From: RYN-230 sp963770545
Lineage (GTDB): Bacteria > Actinomycetota > Actinomycetes > Streptosporangiales > Streptosporangiaceae
DNA length: 64,000 bases
Assembly (NCBI GenBank): GCA_963770545.1
Contig: CAVYQF010000011.1
Location: forward strand, 372,001-436,000
Direction: 5' to 3'
Program-made: the position numbers and the translations under genes
Shown here: piece by piece, positions 1 through 8,528 of the stretch
Numbering within the stretch: the stretch's first letter is position 1
How the letters are laid out: every line of letters starts with the position of its first letter
The notes under the pieces: model-generated
Seen by the model: only the letters and a program-made list of their open reading frames with translations
Told to the model about the DNA's origin: nothing
Database searches by the model: none

Positions 1-251
1 TCCTCCAGCTTCACCTCGCGGACAGCCAGATCCTTGAGCTGCTGGTCGTAGGCGTCGCCGTGGGCCACGGCGCTGGCGAAGATCGTCGGGTTGGAGGTCA
101 CGCCGGTGACGGCCCAGTCCCGGATCAGCTCGGCGAGGTTGCCGGTCCTCAGCCGTTCCCGGCTGATGTCGTCGAGCCAGATGGATACGCCGGCGGCGGT
201 CAGCTCGCCGAGCACCGGATGGGCCTGTGGGGTGTGTGGCTGGGAGGTCAT
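1..251 (-). CDS. tal: Transaldolase, N-terminal part (cut by window edge)
   Basis: Transaldolase moves a dihydroxyacetone unit between sugar phosphates in the non-oxidative pentose phosphate pathway (cytoplasm). Only about 83 N-terminal residues are inside the window; the gene continues leftwards beyond base 1. The visible protein carries the family's WLDDISRERL segment and, further on, VTGVTSNPTIF, the conserved strand of bacterial Tal proteins. The ATG (complement of 249-251) overlaps the transketolase stop by 4 bp (ATGA), so the two are translationally coupled. The pair supplies pentose phosphates, which also serve the Calvin cycle encoded at 24-31 kb. Family assignment is firm; the catalytic lysine lies outside the window. 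Confidence 0.93.
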   Translation of the reverse strand, partial: MTSQPHTPQAHPVLGELTAAGVSIWLDDISRERLRTGNLAELIRDWAVTGVTSNPTIFASAVAHGDAYDQQLKDLAVREVKLE

Positions 252-2434
252 GACTCCTCGCTTCTCGCGTTCGCTGCGGTGCTCAGCCGGGCCAGGCTGG
301 AGCGGGCGGCTGCTGCCACATGCTCCGCCGTGAACCCGAACTCCTCGTAGAGCTTCATGTACGAGGCGGATGCCCCAAAATGCTCCAGGCTCACGCACTC
401 ACCGAAGTCGCCGGTGAACACGTGCCAGGGCTGGGCGACGCCGGCCTCGACGCTGACGCGCGCCCGGATATGCGGTGGCAGTACCTCCTCCTGATAGGAA
501 GCATCCTGCCCGGTGAACCATTCCACGCACGGCATGGAAACAACTCGGGTCGGGATTCCCTCATCCTGGAGAATGTCCCGTGCCGCCAGCGCGATCTGCA
601 CCTCGCTGCCGGTCGCTATCACGATCACTGTCGGCTCACCGCCCGCCCCTTCGGCGAGGATGTACCCGCCACGGGCCGCCCCATCCGCGCTGGTAAGGCC
701 GGTCCCCTCGCCACGGTCCAGGACGGGCAGGTTCTGGCGGCTCAGCGCGAGCCCGGCCGGCCGGTCGGTGTGCTCCAGCACGGTCCGCCAGACCACGCTG
801 GTCTCGTTGGCGTCGCCGGGCCGGACCACGTCGAGCCCGGGGATGGCGCGCAGCGCGGCCAGGTGCTCGACCGGCTGATGGGTCGGGCCGTCCTCGCCGA
901 GCCCGATCGAGTCGTGGGTCCACACGTAGGTCACGGGCAGCCCCATCAGCGCGGCGAGCCGGACGGAGCCCCGCATGTAGTCGCTGAAGACCAGGAACGT
1001 GCCACCGTAGGGCCGGGTGAGCCCGTCCAGCGCGATGCCGTTGAGGATCCCGCCCATGCCGTGCTCGCGGATCCCGAAATGCAGGGTGCGGCCGTACACG
1101 TTGCCGGGGAACATCTCGCTCTGGCGCTCGGGCGGGAGGAACGACGGCTCGCCCTTCATCGTGGTGTTGTTGCTGCCGGCCAGGTCGGCCGAGCCGCCCC
1201 ACAGTTCGGGCAGGACCGGGGCGAGAGCGTTGAGCACCTCGCCGGACGCCTTGCGGGTGGCCATGCCCTTCTGGTCCGGCGGGAAGTAGGGCAGCGCCCT
1301 GGCCCAGCCATCCGGGAGCCGCCGGGCCCGGAGCCGGTCCAGCAGCGCGGCGCGCTCCGGGTTGGCCCGGGCCCACGCATCGAAGGCCTCGTCCCACTCG
1401 GCGTGCAGCCGCTTGCCCCGCTCGCTCACCTTCCGGGCGTGCGCGACCAGCGCGTCCTCGGCAGGGAAGTTCACCGCCGGGTCGAAGCCCAGGACTTGCT
1501 TGGTGGCCGCGACCTCGTCCTCGCCGAGTGCCGCGCCGTGGGCCTCGCCGGTGTTCTGCGCGTGCGGGGCCGGCCAGGCGATGATCGTCGTCAGCACGAT
1601 GATGGATGGCTTGTCGGTACGGGCCCGGGCCTCCAGCAGCGCCTGGTACAGGCCGGCCGGGTCCTCGCGGTAGCCGTTCGGGCGCCGCCAGTCCAGCCGC
1701 TGCACGTGCCAGCCGTACGCCTCATACCGGGCGGCCACGTCCTCGGACTTCGCGATCTGCGTGTTGTCCTCGATGGAGATCCGGTTGTCGTCGTAGACCA
1801 CGACCAGGTTGCCCAGGTCCTGGACTGCGGCCAGCGAGGATGCCTCGTGGCTGATGCCTTCCTCGATGTCGCCGTCCGAGGCGAACACGTAGACGTGGTG
1901 GTCGAAGGGGCTGTCGCCCTCCGGTGCGTCCGGGTCGAGCAGCCCGCGCTCCCGGCGGGCGGCCATGGCCATGCCGACCGCATTGGCCAGGCCCTGGCCG
2001 AGCGGCCCGGTGGTGGTCTCCACGCCCGGGGTCAGGCCGCGTTCCGGGTGCCCGGGGGTCAGGCTGCCCCACTCCCGGTAGCGCTTCAGGTCGTCCAGGG
2101 TCAGCCCGTAGCCGGACAGGTAGAGCTGGATGTACAGGGTCAGGCTGGAGTGCCCGCAGGACAGGACGAAGCGGTCCCGCCCGATCCAGTCCGGGTCGGC
2201 CGGGTCGTGCCGGAGCACGTGCTGGTAGAGCAGGTAGGCGACGGGGGCCAGGCTCATCGCCGTGCCCGGATGGCCGGAGCCCGCTTTCTGCACGGAATCC
2301 ATGGCCAGGACGCGGATCAGGTCGACGGCGCGCTGGTCGGCCTCAGTCCACTCCAGCGTGGCGGCGCCGGCCCTGGCCGCCTGGGTGTCTGGTGCGCTGG
2401 TGCTGCTGGCTGCGCTGCGAGATGGGCTGCTCAC
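248..2434 (-). CDS. tkt: Transketolase
   Basis: Thiamine-diphosphate enzyme that transfers two-carbon ketol units among sugar phosphates in the pentose phosphate pathway and Calvin cycle. The 728-residue protein shows the N-terminal KAGSGHPGTAMSLAP motif, the ThDP/metal-binding GDG region (ASDGDIEEGISHEA), the central pyrimidine domain with GIREHGMGGILNGIA and the THDSIGLGEDGPTHQPVEHL stretch, and a normal C-terminal domain. The start is a GTG at 2434, giving a 20-30 residue Ser/Ala-rich leader before the conserved core; a shorter start cannot be excluded. It is the first gene of a tkt-tal operon, linked by an ATGA overlap. Assignment is secure. Confidence 0.97.
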   Translation of the reverse strand: MSSPSRSAASSTSAPDTQAARAGAATLEWTEADQRAVDLIRVLAMDSVQKAGSGHPGTAMSLAPVAYLLYQHVLRHDPADPDWIGRDRFVLSCGHSSLTLYIQLYLSGYGLTLDDLKRYREWGSLTPGHPERGLTPGVETTTGPLGQGLANAVGMAMAARRERGLLDPDAPEGDSPFDHHVYVFASDGDIEEGISHEASSLAAVQDLGNLVVVYDDNRISIEDNTQIAKSEDVAARYEAYGWHVQRLDWRRPNGYREDPAGLYQALLEARARTDKPSIIVLTTIIAWPAPHAQNTGEAHGAALGEDEVAATKQVLGFDPAVNFPAEDALVAHARKVSERGKRLHAEWDEAFDAWARANPERAALLDRLRARRLPDGWARALPYFPPDQKGMATRKASGEVLNALAPVLPELWGGSADLAGSNNTTMKGEPSFLPPERQSEMFPGNVYGRTLHFGIREHGMGGILNGIALDGLTRPYGGTFLVFSDYMRGSVRLAALMGLPVTYVWTHDSIGLGEDGPTHQPVEHLAALRAIPGLDVVRPGDANETSVVWRTVLEHTDRPAGLALSRQNLPVLDRGEGTGLTSADGAARGGYILAEGAGGEPTVIVIATGSEVQIALAARDILQDEGIPTRVVSMPCVEWFTGQDASYQEEVLPPHIRARVSVEAGVAQPWHVFTGDFGECVSLEHFGASASYMKLYEEFGFTAEHVAAAARSSLARLSTAANARSEES

Positions 2435-2610
2435 CGCGGGATCAGGGCTCCTCTCGTGGCTGGCGCCTGGCCGCCCCTAGGTCAGGCAAACGAAACCCTA
2501 TCCCCAGTTTGACCTACTTCCCGGACCGGCCCCGCGGTGCCCTGGAGGGGGGCCGCGGCCGTGCTCAGGGCCACGGGCCCACGGCGTCGGCTGACCGGGG
2601 CGGTTCCCGG

Positions 2611-2616
2611 TACGCT
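2611..2616 (+). promoter_or_regulatory. -10 element of a leaderless promoter for the PrsW gene
   Basis: TACGCT ends 7 nt before the ATG at 2624, the spacing typical of leaderless actinobacterial transcripts, and no Shine-Dalgarno sequence precedes the ATG. It supports the 2624 start over in-frame upstream codons. Inferred from spacing only. Confidence 0.5.
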
Positions 2617-2623
2617 CCCACCC

Positions 2624-3871
2624 ATGGCGACCCCGATGCCCGGCTTCGACCCCCGGGCCGTGATCGAGGGGCGGCCCCCGGGCAGGCCGCGGATCGGGCT
2701 GATCCTGGGGATCATCGCCGCCATCGGCTGCGGGATCGTCGTACTCGGCACGGACGTCCTGCAAAGCGTGGACGCCGCCGGGCACAGCGTCGCGCCCTTC
2801 CTCATCGCGGTGCCGTTCGCCCTGCTCCCGGTGCCCTTCCTGGTGGGCTGCGTGCTGCTGATCGACCGGCTGGAGCCCGAGCCCCGGGCCAACCTGGTGC
2901 TCGCCTTCGCCTGGGGGGCCGGGGTCGCGGCCCTGCTCGCGGCGGTGATCAACACCGCCGGGCTGGTCTTCATCACCCAGCCCGCACTCGGCCAGAACAC
3001 GGGGGAGTACGTGTCCGCCACCTTCGGGGCTCCCGTGGTGGAGGAGAGCCTCAAGGGGCTCATCCTGATCATCCTGCTCTGGCGGCGGCGCCAGGAACTG
3101 GACGGCCCCACCGACGGCATCATCTACGCGGCCATGGTGGGCCTCGGCTTCGCGATGATGGAGAACATCGGGTACTACATCGGCGCCCTGGTCCGTCCCG
3201 AGATAGGCGGGGTCAGGCTGCTCGGCGCCACGTTCGTGCTCCGCGGTGTGCTCTCGCCGCTGGCGCATCCCATCTTCACGTCCATGACCGGCCTGGGGGT
3301 GGCCTACGCGGCCACCCACCGGCACGCGCGCTGGGCGGTGCCGCTGGGCCTGCTGGCCGCCATGGTGCTGCACGGGACGTGGAACGGGCTGACCGCGTTC
3401 GGGCTGCACGGGCTGGCCATCGCGTACGCCATCCTGGCCTGCGTGCTGGGCATCCTGGCCGGGGTGATCGTCGCCGACCGGCGCCGGATCGTCCGGCTGA
3501 TCTGGCGGTTCCTGCCCGGGTACGAGGCCATCGGCGTGGTCACCGAGGCGGACCTCAAGATGCTGAGCACGCTACGCGAGCGGCGGGCCGCCCGGCTGTG
3601 GGCGCGCCGCACCGGAGGCCGGGCCGCGGCCCGGGCCATGGAGGATTACCAGCTGGCCGCCACCGAGCTGGCCCTGGTCCACTTGCGGGCCCAGCGCCAG
3701 ATCATCGACCCGGACCAGTTCGAGCAGCGGCGCCGGGACCTGGTGCGGCTGATGGCCATGGCCCGCAGCGCGTTCTTCCGGCGCCAGCCGGAGCCCCCGC
3801 AGCCGCCCTGGGCGCCGAGCGCCGCGTCAGGATTTGGCCGGCACCGTCACGGTCCCGCCCACGCTCCCTAG
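2624..3871 (+). CDS. PrsW-family intramembrane metalloprotease
   Basis: Predicted polytopic membrane protease of the PrsW (CPBP-like) superfamily; PrsW in Bacillus cleaves an anti-sigma factor, but the substrate here is unknown. Of 415 residues, the first 290 or so hold eight or nine hydrophobic segments. The family motifs are visible: EESLKG (the EExxK pair), HPIFTSMTG and MVLHGTWN, whose Glu and His residues are the expected metal ligands. The C-terminal 120 residues are soluble and rich in Arg and Glu. The last 45 bp overlap the convergent haem A synthase gene. The ATG at 2624 is chosen because of the leaderless -10 element in front of it. Confidence 0.85.
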   Translation: MATPMPGFDPRAVIEGRPPGRPRIGLILGIIAAIGCGIVVLGTDVLQSVDAAGHSVAPFLIAVPFALLPVPFLVGCVLLIDRLEPEPRANLVLAFAWGAGVAALLAAVINTAGLVFITQPALGQNTGEYVSATFGAPVVEESLKGLILIILLWRRRQELDGPTDGIIYAAMVGLGFAMMENIGYYIGALVRPEIGGVRLLGATFVLRGVLSPLAHPIFTSMTGLGVAYAATHRHARWAVPLGLLAAMVLHGTWNGLTAFGLHGLAIAYAILACVLGILAGVIVADRRRIVRLIWRFLPGYEAIGVVTEADLKMLSTLRERRAARLWARRTGGRAAARAMEDYQLAATELALVHLRAQRQIIDPDQFEQRRRDLVRLMAMARSAFFRRQPEPPQPPWAPSAASGFGRHRHGPAHAP

Positions 3872-4978
3872 CGATCCGCCGGCCTCTGATCCGCCGGGCT
3901 CCGATCCGGCCGCTTCCGGTCCGCCTGCTTCTGATCCGGCGGCCGGCACTACCGGGCCCCGGTCCCGGGTGGCGAACATCAGCCGCAGCGCAGCGATCCA
4001 GATCAGCACCGACCCGCTGACGTGCACCCAGACCAGCCCGGCCGGGAGGCCGCTGAAGTACTGGGCGTAACCGATGACTCCCTGGAGCCCGACCAGCCCG
4101 AGCACCAGCCACCCCAGCCTGCGCACCCGCCGGGGCGCGCCGGTCAGTTGCAGGCACACCGCCAGCACGGCCACCAGGGTGCCCAGCATCCAGCCGATGT
4201 CCGCGTGCAGCTGGGTCACGCCCTCCAGCGGCAGGTGGTAGCGCGGTACATACGAGGGCCGGCCCCCGGCGTGCGGCAGGAACGTCGACCCGGCCAGCGG
4301 CCCGGTGCCGGTGACGACGGTTCCCGCCGCCAGCATCAGCGCTACCACCGGCACCAGGGCTACCGACAGCACCCGCAGGTCCGCCCGGACCAGCCTGGTC
4401 GCAGGCCCGTCTCCCTCGGCGCAGCGGGACCAGAGCGTCACGGCCAGCGCCAGGATTGTGCTGGACAGCAGGAAGTGGATTGAGACGGCGGCCGGATTGA
4501 GGTCGGTGAGCACCACGATCCCGCCCAGTACCGCCTGGGCCACCACCCCGAGCGGCTGGGCGGCGGCCAGCCAGACCAGGCCGGGCCGCCGGGCCCCGCC
4601 CGGGCGGAACCGCCAGGCGGTGAGCACGACCAGCACGGCCACCACCATGACCGCGAAGGTCAGCATCCGGTTGGTGAACTCGATATAGGTGTGGATGATC
4701 GGGTCACCACGGGTTCCCGCCGCGACCAGGCTGCTGGAGGTGCAGTCCGGCCAGTCGGGGCAGCCGAGGCCGGACGCGCTCAGCCGGACCGCGGCGCCGG
4801 TCAGGATGATCCCGGCGTTCGCCACCACCCCGGCCAGCGCGACCCGGCGCATCGAGGTGGGCGTGGGAAAGAGGAAGGGGGCCACCCAGGCCCAGACACC
4901 GCGGCGCGCCCTGGTCTGCCCGGGCGCGGAGCCGGTGGCGGCGGGCCCGGTGACGCCCGGGCTGAGATCGGCTGGCAC
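3827..4978 (-). CDS. ctaA: Haem A synthase, CtaA/COX15 family
   Basis: Oxidises the C8 methyl of haem O to give haem A for aa3-type cytochrome oxidase, in the cytoplasmic membrane. The 383-residue protein has about eight membrane segments and the family's paired histidine helices: HTYIEFTNRMLTF, VSIHFLLSS, TQLHADIGW and WVHVSG. The extracytoplasmic loop with GLGCPDWPDC holds the expected cysteine pair. The last 35 or so residues are a low-complexity Gly/Ser/Glu tail made by a 15-bp repeat and run 45 bp into the 3' end of the convergent PrsW gene. Start is a GTG at 4978, six bases after a TACCAT hexamer (leaderless). Confidence 0.93.
   Translation of the reverse strand: MPADLSPGVTGPAATGSAPGQTRARRGVWAWVAPFLFPTPTSMRRVALAGVVANAGIILTGAAVRLSASGLGCPDWPDCTSSSLVAAGTRGDPIIHTYIEFTNRMLTFAVMVVAVLVVLTAWRFRPGGARRPGLVWLAAAQPLGVVAQAVLGGIVVLTDLNPAAVSIHFLLSSTILALAVTLWSRCAEGDGPATRLVRADLRVLSVALVPVVALMLAAGTVVTGTGPLAGSTFLPHAGGRPSYVPRYHLPLEGVTQLHADIGWMLGTLVAVLAVCLQLTGAPRRVRRLGWLVLGLVGLQGVIGYAQYFSGLPAGLVWVHVSGSVLIWIAALRLMFATRDRGPVVPAAGSEAGGPEAAGSEPGGSEAGGSLGSVGGTVTVPAKS
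3873..3947. repeat. Five imperfect 15-bp tandem units in the ctaA 3' end
   Basis: Units of the type GATCCGCCGGCCTCT recur five times with exactly 15-bp spacing. In the ctaA frame each unit adds five residues of the kind (A/G)-G-S-E/D-A/P, so length changes keep the frame. The same period is seen at several other loci in this window. Confidence 0.85.
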
Positions 4979-4984
4979 GGACCC

Positions 4985-4990
4985 ATGGTA
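4985..4990 (-). promoter_or_regulatory. -10 element of a leaderless ctaA promoter
   Basis: On the minus strand TACCAT lies six bases before the GTG at 4978, and no ribosome-binding site is present. This supports leaderless transcription from the GTG. Confidence 0.45.
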
Positions 4991-5068
4991 GGAGTGCGGT
5001 GCCTGCTGTGCACCCGGTGGCCCCGGCCGGGGCCGGGTCTGGCTGGCCGCCCCCGTTAGAGAGCCGGA

Positions 5069-5995
5069 TTATCCGGCCGACAGCGCGGCGCCGGCGGAGG
5101 CCACCGTGACGCACCCGATGGCGGCCCATTCGGCCAGGCTGAGGCGCTGGCTGAGCATGACCAGCCCGACCAGGGCGGCGACCGCGGGCTCCACGCTCAT
5201 CCAGATCCCGAACACCTTGGCCGGGACCCGGCGCAGGGTCTCCAGTTCCAGCGAGTACGGGATGATCGAGGACAGCAACCCGATGGCGGCCCCGGTGGCG
5301 AGGACCCCCGGGCGCAGCAGGGAGCGCCCGCCCGCCGCCACTCCCGAAGGGGTCACGGCCAGCGCGGCCACGATCATGGCCACCGTCAGCCCGGATGACC
5401 CGGGAAAGCGCCGTCCGGTGGCCGCGCTGAGCAGGATGTAGATGGCCCACGACGCCGCCGCGGCCAGCGCGAACGCCAGCCCGGCCAGGTTGAGCCCAGC
5501 CAGGCTAGCGCCCCCCGGGTCGTGCACGGTGGCCGCGGGTGCCGCGTCCCCGGCCCGGCTGAGCAGCGCGACCCCGGCGCCCGCCAGTCCCACCCAGGCC
5601 AGGTCGAGGAGACGGCGTGACGCGGCCACGGCCACGGCGAGCGGCCCGAGGAACTCCACCGTGACCGCGATGCCCAGGGGGATCCGGGCGAACGCCTGGT
5701 AGATGGAGTAGTTCATGACGGCCAGGGTGAGCCCGAACGCCACGACGACGGCCGCGTCCGGCCAGGCGCGCCTGCGGATCAGCCCGGTGATCTCCCGGCG
5801 CAGCCCGCGGGCACCCAGCGCCGCGAGCAGCACGGCTGCGGTCCACAGCCGGAGCCCGGTCACCGCGGCCGGCGGTACCTGGCTGAACAGCCGGGCCGCC
5901 AGGCCCGCGCCGACCTGCACCGAGATCACGCCGGTCAGCACGAGAAGCGCCGGCGGCGTGGCCCCGAGTGCCGCTTGCGACCTGGCCTGGGTCAC
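5069..5995 (-). CDS. EamA/DMT-superfamily transporter (RhtA-like)
   Basis: A 308-residue integral membrane protein with ten hydrophobic segments arranged as two EamA repeats, the architecture of drug/metabolite exporters. The second repeat has IIPYSLELETLRRVPAKVFGIWMSVEPAVAAL, which resembles RhtA (threonine/homoserine exporter). No substrate can be assigned. Its GTG start (5995) is only seven bases after the stop of the ABC permease at 6003, so it is the last gene of a run that starts with the amidotransferase at 8528. It might therefore export a product of that operon, but this is inference. Confidence 0.83.
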   Translation of the reverse strand: MTQARSQAALGATPPALLVLTGVISVQVGAGLAARLFSQVPPAAVTGLRLWTAAVLLAALGARGLRREITGLIRRRAWPDAAVVVAFGLTLAVMNYSIYQAFARIPLGIAVTVEFLGPLAVAVAASRRLLDLAWVGLAGAGVALLSRAGDAAPAATVHDPGGASLAGLNLAGLAFALAAAASWAIYILLSAATGRRFPGSSGLTVAMIVAALAVTPSGVAAGGRSLLRPGVLATGAAIGLLSSIIPYSLELETLRRVPAKVFGIWMSVEPAVAALVGLVMLSQRLSLAEWAAIGCVTVASAGAALSAG

Positions 5996-6002
5996 GGCCG
6001 CG

Positions 6003-6812
6003 TTACTCCCAGCGGAACACCCGGGCGGTCACGCCGATCGTGACGGCGGCCCAGGCCAGCAGCACGACCAGGTCGCGTACGGGCAGCCCGCCCGCATGCT
6101 GCAGCACCGAGTGCAGGCCGTCGGACAGCGCCCCGGACGGCAGCAGCCGCAGCACCGGCTGGACGCCGGCCGGGAACTTGCTCAGCGGGAAGATCACCCC
6201 GCCGACGCCGAGCAGCACCAGGTAGATCAGGTTGGCCGCGGCCAGCGTGGCCTCGGCCCGGAGGGTGCCCGCCAGCAGCAGGGCCAGGCCGCTGAACGCG
6301 GCCGTGCCCGCCAGCAGCAGCGCCACCACCCACACCGCAGCGGCCGGGCGCGCGTCCGGCCGCCAGCCGAGGCCCAGGCCCACCGCCAGGATCACGACCA
6401 CCTGGCCCAGTTCGACGACGAGCACGGTCGTGGTTTTCGCGGCGATCAGGCCGTCCCGCCCCAGCGGGGTCGAGCCGAGCCGCTTGAGTACGCCATAACG
6501 CCGCTCGAAGCCGGTCGCGATGGCCTGGCTGGTGAACGCGGTGGACATGACCGCGAGCGCCAGGATGCCCGGCACCAGGAAGTCGATCCGGGGACCGGAA
6601 CCCGTCTTGATCAGCGGCTCCAGGCTGAACCCGGCCAGCAGGGCGACGGGGATGATCAGGGTGAGCAGCAGCTGCTCGCCGTTGCGGACCAGGATGCGCA
6701 GTTCCAGCCCGGCCTGCGCGGCGATCATCCGGGCCCGGGGGGCGCTCCCCGGATCCGGGGCCGGCCAGCTGGCCGCGGTGTCCGCGGTGCGGGCCGGCAG
6801 TGCCTCACTCAC
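6003..6812 (-). CDS. ABC-2 type exporter, permease subunit
   Basis: A 269-residue permease with six predicted membrane helices and the fold of ABC-2 exporters of the DrrB type. Conserved features include PVALLAGFSLEPLI near the first helix, the segment around FERRYGVLKRLGSTPLGR (coupling-helix region) and a final helix ending in an Arg-Trp-Glu tail. It pairs with the ATPase encoded immediately upstream. The start is a GTG at 6812, 13 bp after the ATPase stop. The substrate is unknown. Confidence 0.88.
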   Translation of the reverse strand: MSEALPARTADTAASWPAPDPGSAPRARMIAAQAGLELRILVRNGEQLLLTLIIPVALLAGFSLEPLIKTGSGPRIDFLVPGILALAVMSTAFTSQAIATGFERRYGVLKRLGSTPLGRDGLIAAKTTTVLVVELGQVVVILAVGLGLGWRPDARPAAAVWVVALLLAGTAAFSGLALLLAGTLRAEATLAAANLIYLVLLGVGGVIFPLSKFPAGVQPVLRLLPSGALSDGLHSVLQHAGGLPVRDLVVLLAWAAVTIGVTARVFRWE

Positions 6813-6825
6813 TGGTGCACCATCC

Positions 6826-7752
6826 TCATGAGCGCAGCTCCCGCCCGGTCAGCTCGAGGAACACGTCCTCCAGGGTGCGGCTCTCGATGCGCAGGTCCCG
6901 GGCCAGCACGCCGTGCTCGGCGCACCACGCGGTCACCGCGGCCAGGAGCTGCGGGTCCACCTGGTCGTGCACTTCCACGATGTAGTGGCCAGCCGGGGAT
7001 TCCTTGGCCGCGCTGCCGGGTGGCAAGGCGGAGATCAGCCCCTCGGTGTCCAGCCCCGGCTCGGCGCGGAACCGCAGCTGCCCGGCGGTGCCGGTCAGGT
7101 CGGCGGGCGAGCCCTCAGCGACCAGCCGCCCGTGGTCCACCACGGCGACCTGGTCGGCCAGCCGCTGGGCCTCATCCATGTTGTGCGTGGTCAGGATGAC
7201 CGCCGCGCCCGCCGTGCGCAGCCCGGCGATCAGTTCCCAGGTGGCCAGCCGGGCCTGCGGATCCAGGCCCGCGGTGGGCTCGTCCAGGAAGACGAGTTCC
7301 GGGCGCCCGATCACCGCGGCGGCGAGGGCCAGCCGCTGCTGCTGGCCGCCGGACAGCCGCCGGAACGGCGTACGCAGGCTCGCGCCCAGCCCGAGCCGGT
7401 CCAGCAGCATGGCCGGGTCGAGCGGGTGGGCATAGAACGCGGCCACCACCCGGAGGTACTCGGCGGGCCGCGCGGCCGGGGGGATGCCGCCCGACTGGAG
7501 CATGACGCCCACCTGCGGGCGCAGCTCCCGCGCGTCACGGGCCGGGTCCAGGCCGAGCACCCGGACCTCGCCGTCATCGGGGCGCCGGTAGCCCTCGCAG
7601 ATCTCGATCGTGGTGGTTTTCCCGGCTCCGTTCGGGCCCAGGATGGCGGTCACCGCGGCCCGCTCGGCCCGCAGCGAGAGCCCGTTCACCGCGGTGACCC
7701 GGCCGTACCTCTTGACCAGGCGGGTGATCTCGACTGCGAGTCCGGTACTCAC
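6826..7752 (-). CDS. ABC transporter ATP-binding subunit (DrrA-like)
   Basis: A 308-residue ATPase that powers the adjacent permease. It shows Walker A GPNGAGKTTTIEICEGY, Q-loop region, signature LSGGQQQRLALA, Walker B LVFLDEPTAGLD and the switch histidine in LTTHNMDEAQ, followed by the C-terminal extension typical of DrrA-type exporters. The GTG at 7752 is chosen because it overlaps the amidotransferase stop by 4 bp (GTGA) and gives a family-like N-terminus (VSTGLAVEITRLVKRYG). A longer in-frame extension exists upstream but lies inside the preceding gene. Confidence 0.92.
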   Translation of the reverse strand: MSTGLAVEITRLVKRYGRVTAVNGLSLRAERAAVTAILGPNGAGKTTTIEICEGYRRPDDGEVRVLGLDPARDARELRPQVGVMLQSGGIPPAARPAEYLRVVAAFYAHPLDPAMLLDRLGLGASLRTPFRRLSGGQQQRLALAAAVIGRPELVFLDEPTAGLDPQARLATWELIAGLRTAGAAVILTTHNMDEAQRLADQVAVVDHGRLVAEGSPADLTGTAGQLRFRAEPGLDTEGLISALPPGSAAKESPAGHYIVEVHDQVDPQLLAAVTAWCAEHGVLARDLRIESRTLEDVFLELTGRELRS

Positions 7753-8528
7753 GCACGCGAGTCTAGAGGCTGGGCCGCACCGGCCCTCCCGGCGCCCGCC
7801 TTCGTGATCAACGCCTCGAAAAGCCGCGGATCGTCTCCGGCTTCGGGGTGCCACTGCACCGCGAGCAGGAACCCGGCCGCCCCGTTGCCGGCCGGGTCAA
7901 TCTCCACCCCCTCGATGGTGCCGTCGTCCGCCCAGGCGGTCGCGACCAGCCCGGAGCCGAGCCGGCCGATGGCCTGATGGTGGGAGGTGGGCACGTCCGC
8001 GCCTACCTGCCCGTCCGCGCCAGGCGGCCCGAGGATCTCACCGAGCGCGCTGTCCGCCGCGATCCGCACCGGGTGCGAGCCGTAGGTTCCGGCCGCGGAA
8101 CCGTGCTCGTGGTGGCCCACCTCGTCGGGCAGGTGCTGGCGCAGCGTGCCGCCGCGGGACACGTTGACGATCTGGAGGCCGCGGCAGATGGCCAGGACCG
8201 GTTTCCCGGCGGCCAGGGCCGCGCCCAGCAGGGCCCGCTCGGCCTCGTCCCGGCCGGGATACACGCGCTCGGTGAGCGGGTGGGGGTCGGCGCCGTAGGC
8301 GGCCGGGTCGATGTCCCCGCCCCCTGACAGCACGAGCGCGTCGAGCCTGCTGATCGCCTCCTCGACCCGGGGCAGCGGGGGGAGCAGGACCGGGATGCCC
8401 CCGGCGGCGGCCACCGCTTCCGGGTAGCTCATCGGCACCAGCGCCGCGGCCCGGTCCCAGGGCCCCCAGCGGGCGGGCTCCCCGTAGGCGCTGATCCCGA
8501 CGTGCGGGGTGATGGCGCCGGGGCTCAT
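7749..8528 (-). CDS. Class I glutamine amidotransferase-like gamma-glutamyl hydrolase (PuuD family)
   Basis: A 259-residue hydrolase of the peptidase C26/PuuD type, which cleaves gamma-glutamyl amides and releases glutamate. The nucleophile elbow is PVLAICRGLQIVNV (Cys), and the His-Glu pair lies in AVQWHPEAG. The TSHHQA segment is also conserved. It is the fifth enzyme or transporter gene of the amine operon; its ATG overlaps the SDR stop (ATGA), and its own stop overlaps the ABC ATPase start. In context it would hydrolyse the gamma-glutamyl amino acid made by the ligase and dehydrogenases upstream. The exact substrate is not visible in sequence. Confidence 0.88.
   Translation of the reverse strand: MSPGAITPHVGISAYGEPARWGPWDRAAALVPMSYPEAVAAAGGIPVLLPPLPRVEEAISRLDALVLSGGGDIDPAAYGADPHPLTERVYPGRDEAERALLGAALAAGKPVLAICRGLQIVNVSRGGTLRQHLPDEVGHHEHGSAAGTYGSHPVRIAADSALGEILGPPGADGQVGADVPTSHHQAIGRLGSGLVATAWADDGTIEGVEIDPAGNGAAGFLLAVQWHPEAGDDPRLFEALITKAGAGRAGAAQPLDSRA

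Noticed and set aside
320..2512. A 730-codon open frame on + opposite transketolase
   Set aside because: It is the mirror of a GC-rich gene. Its translation is Gly/Arg/Pro/Val-rich with no motif, while the minus strand encodes a complete transketolase.
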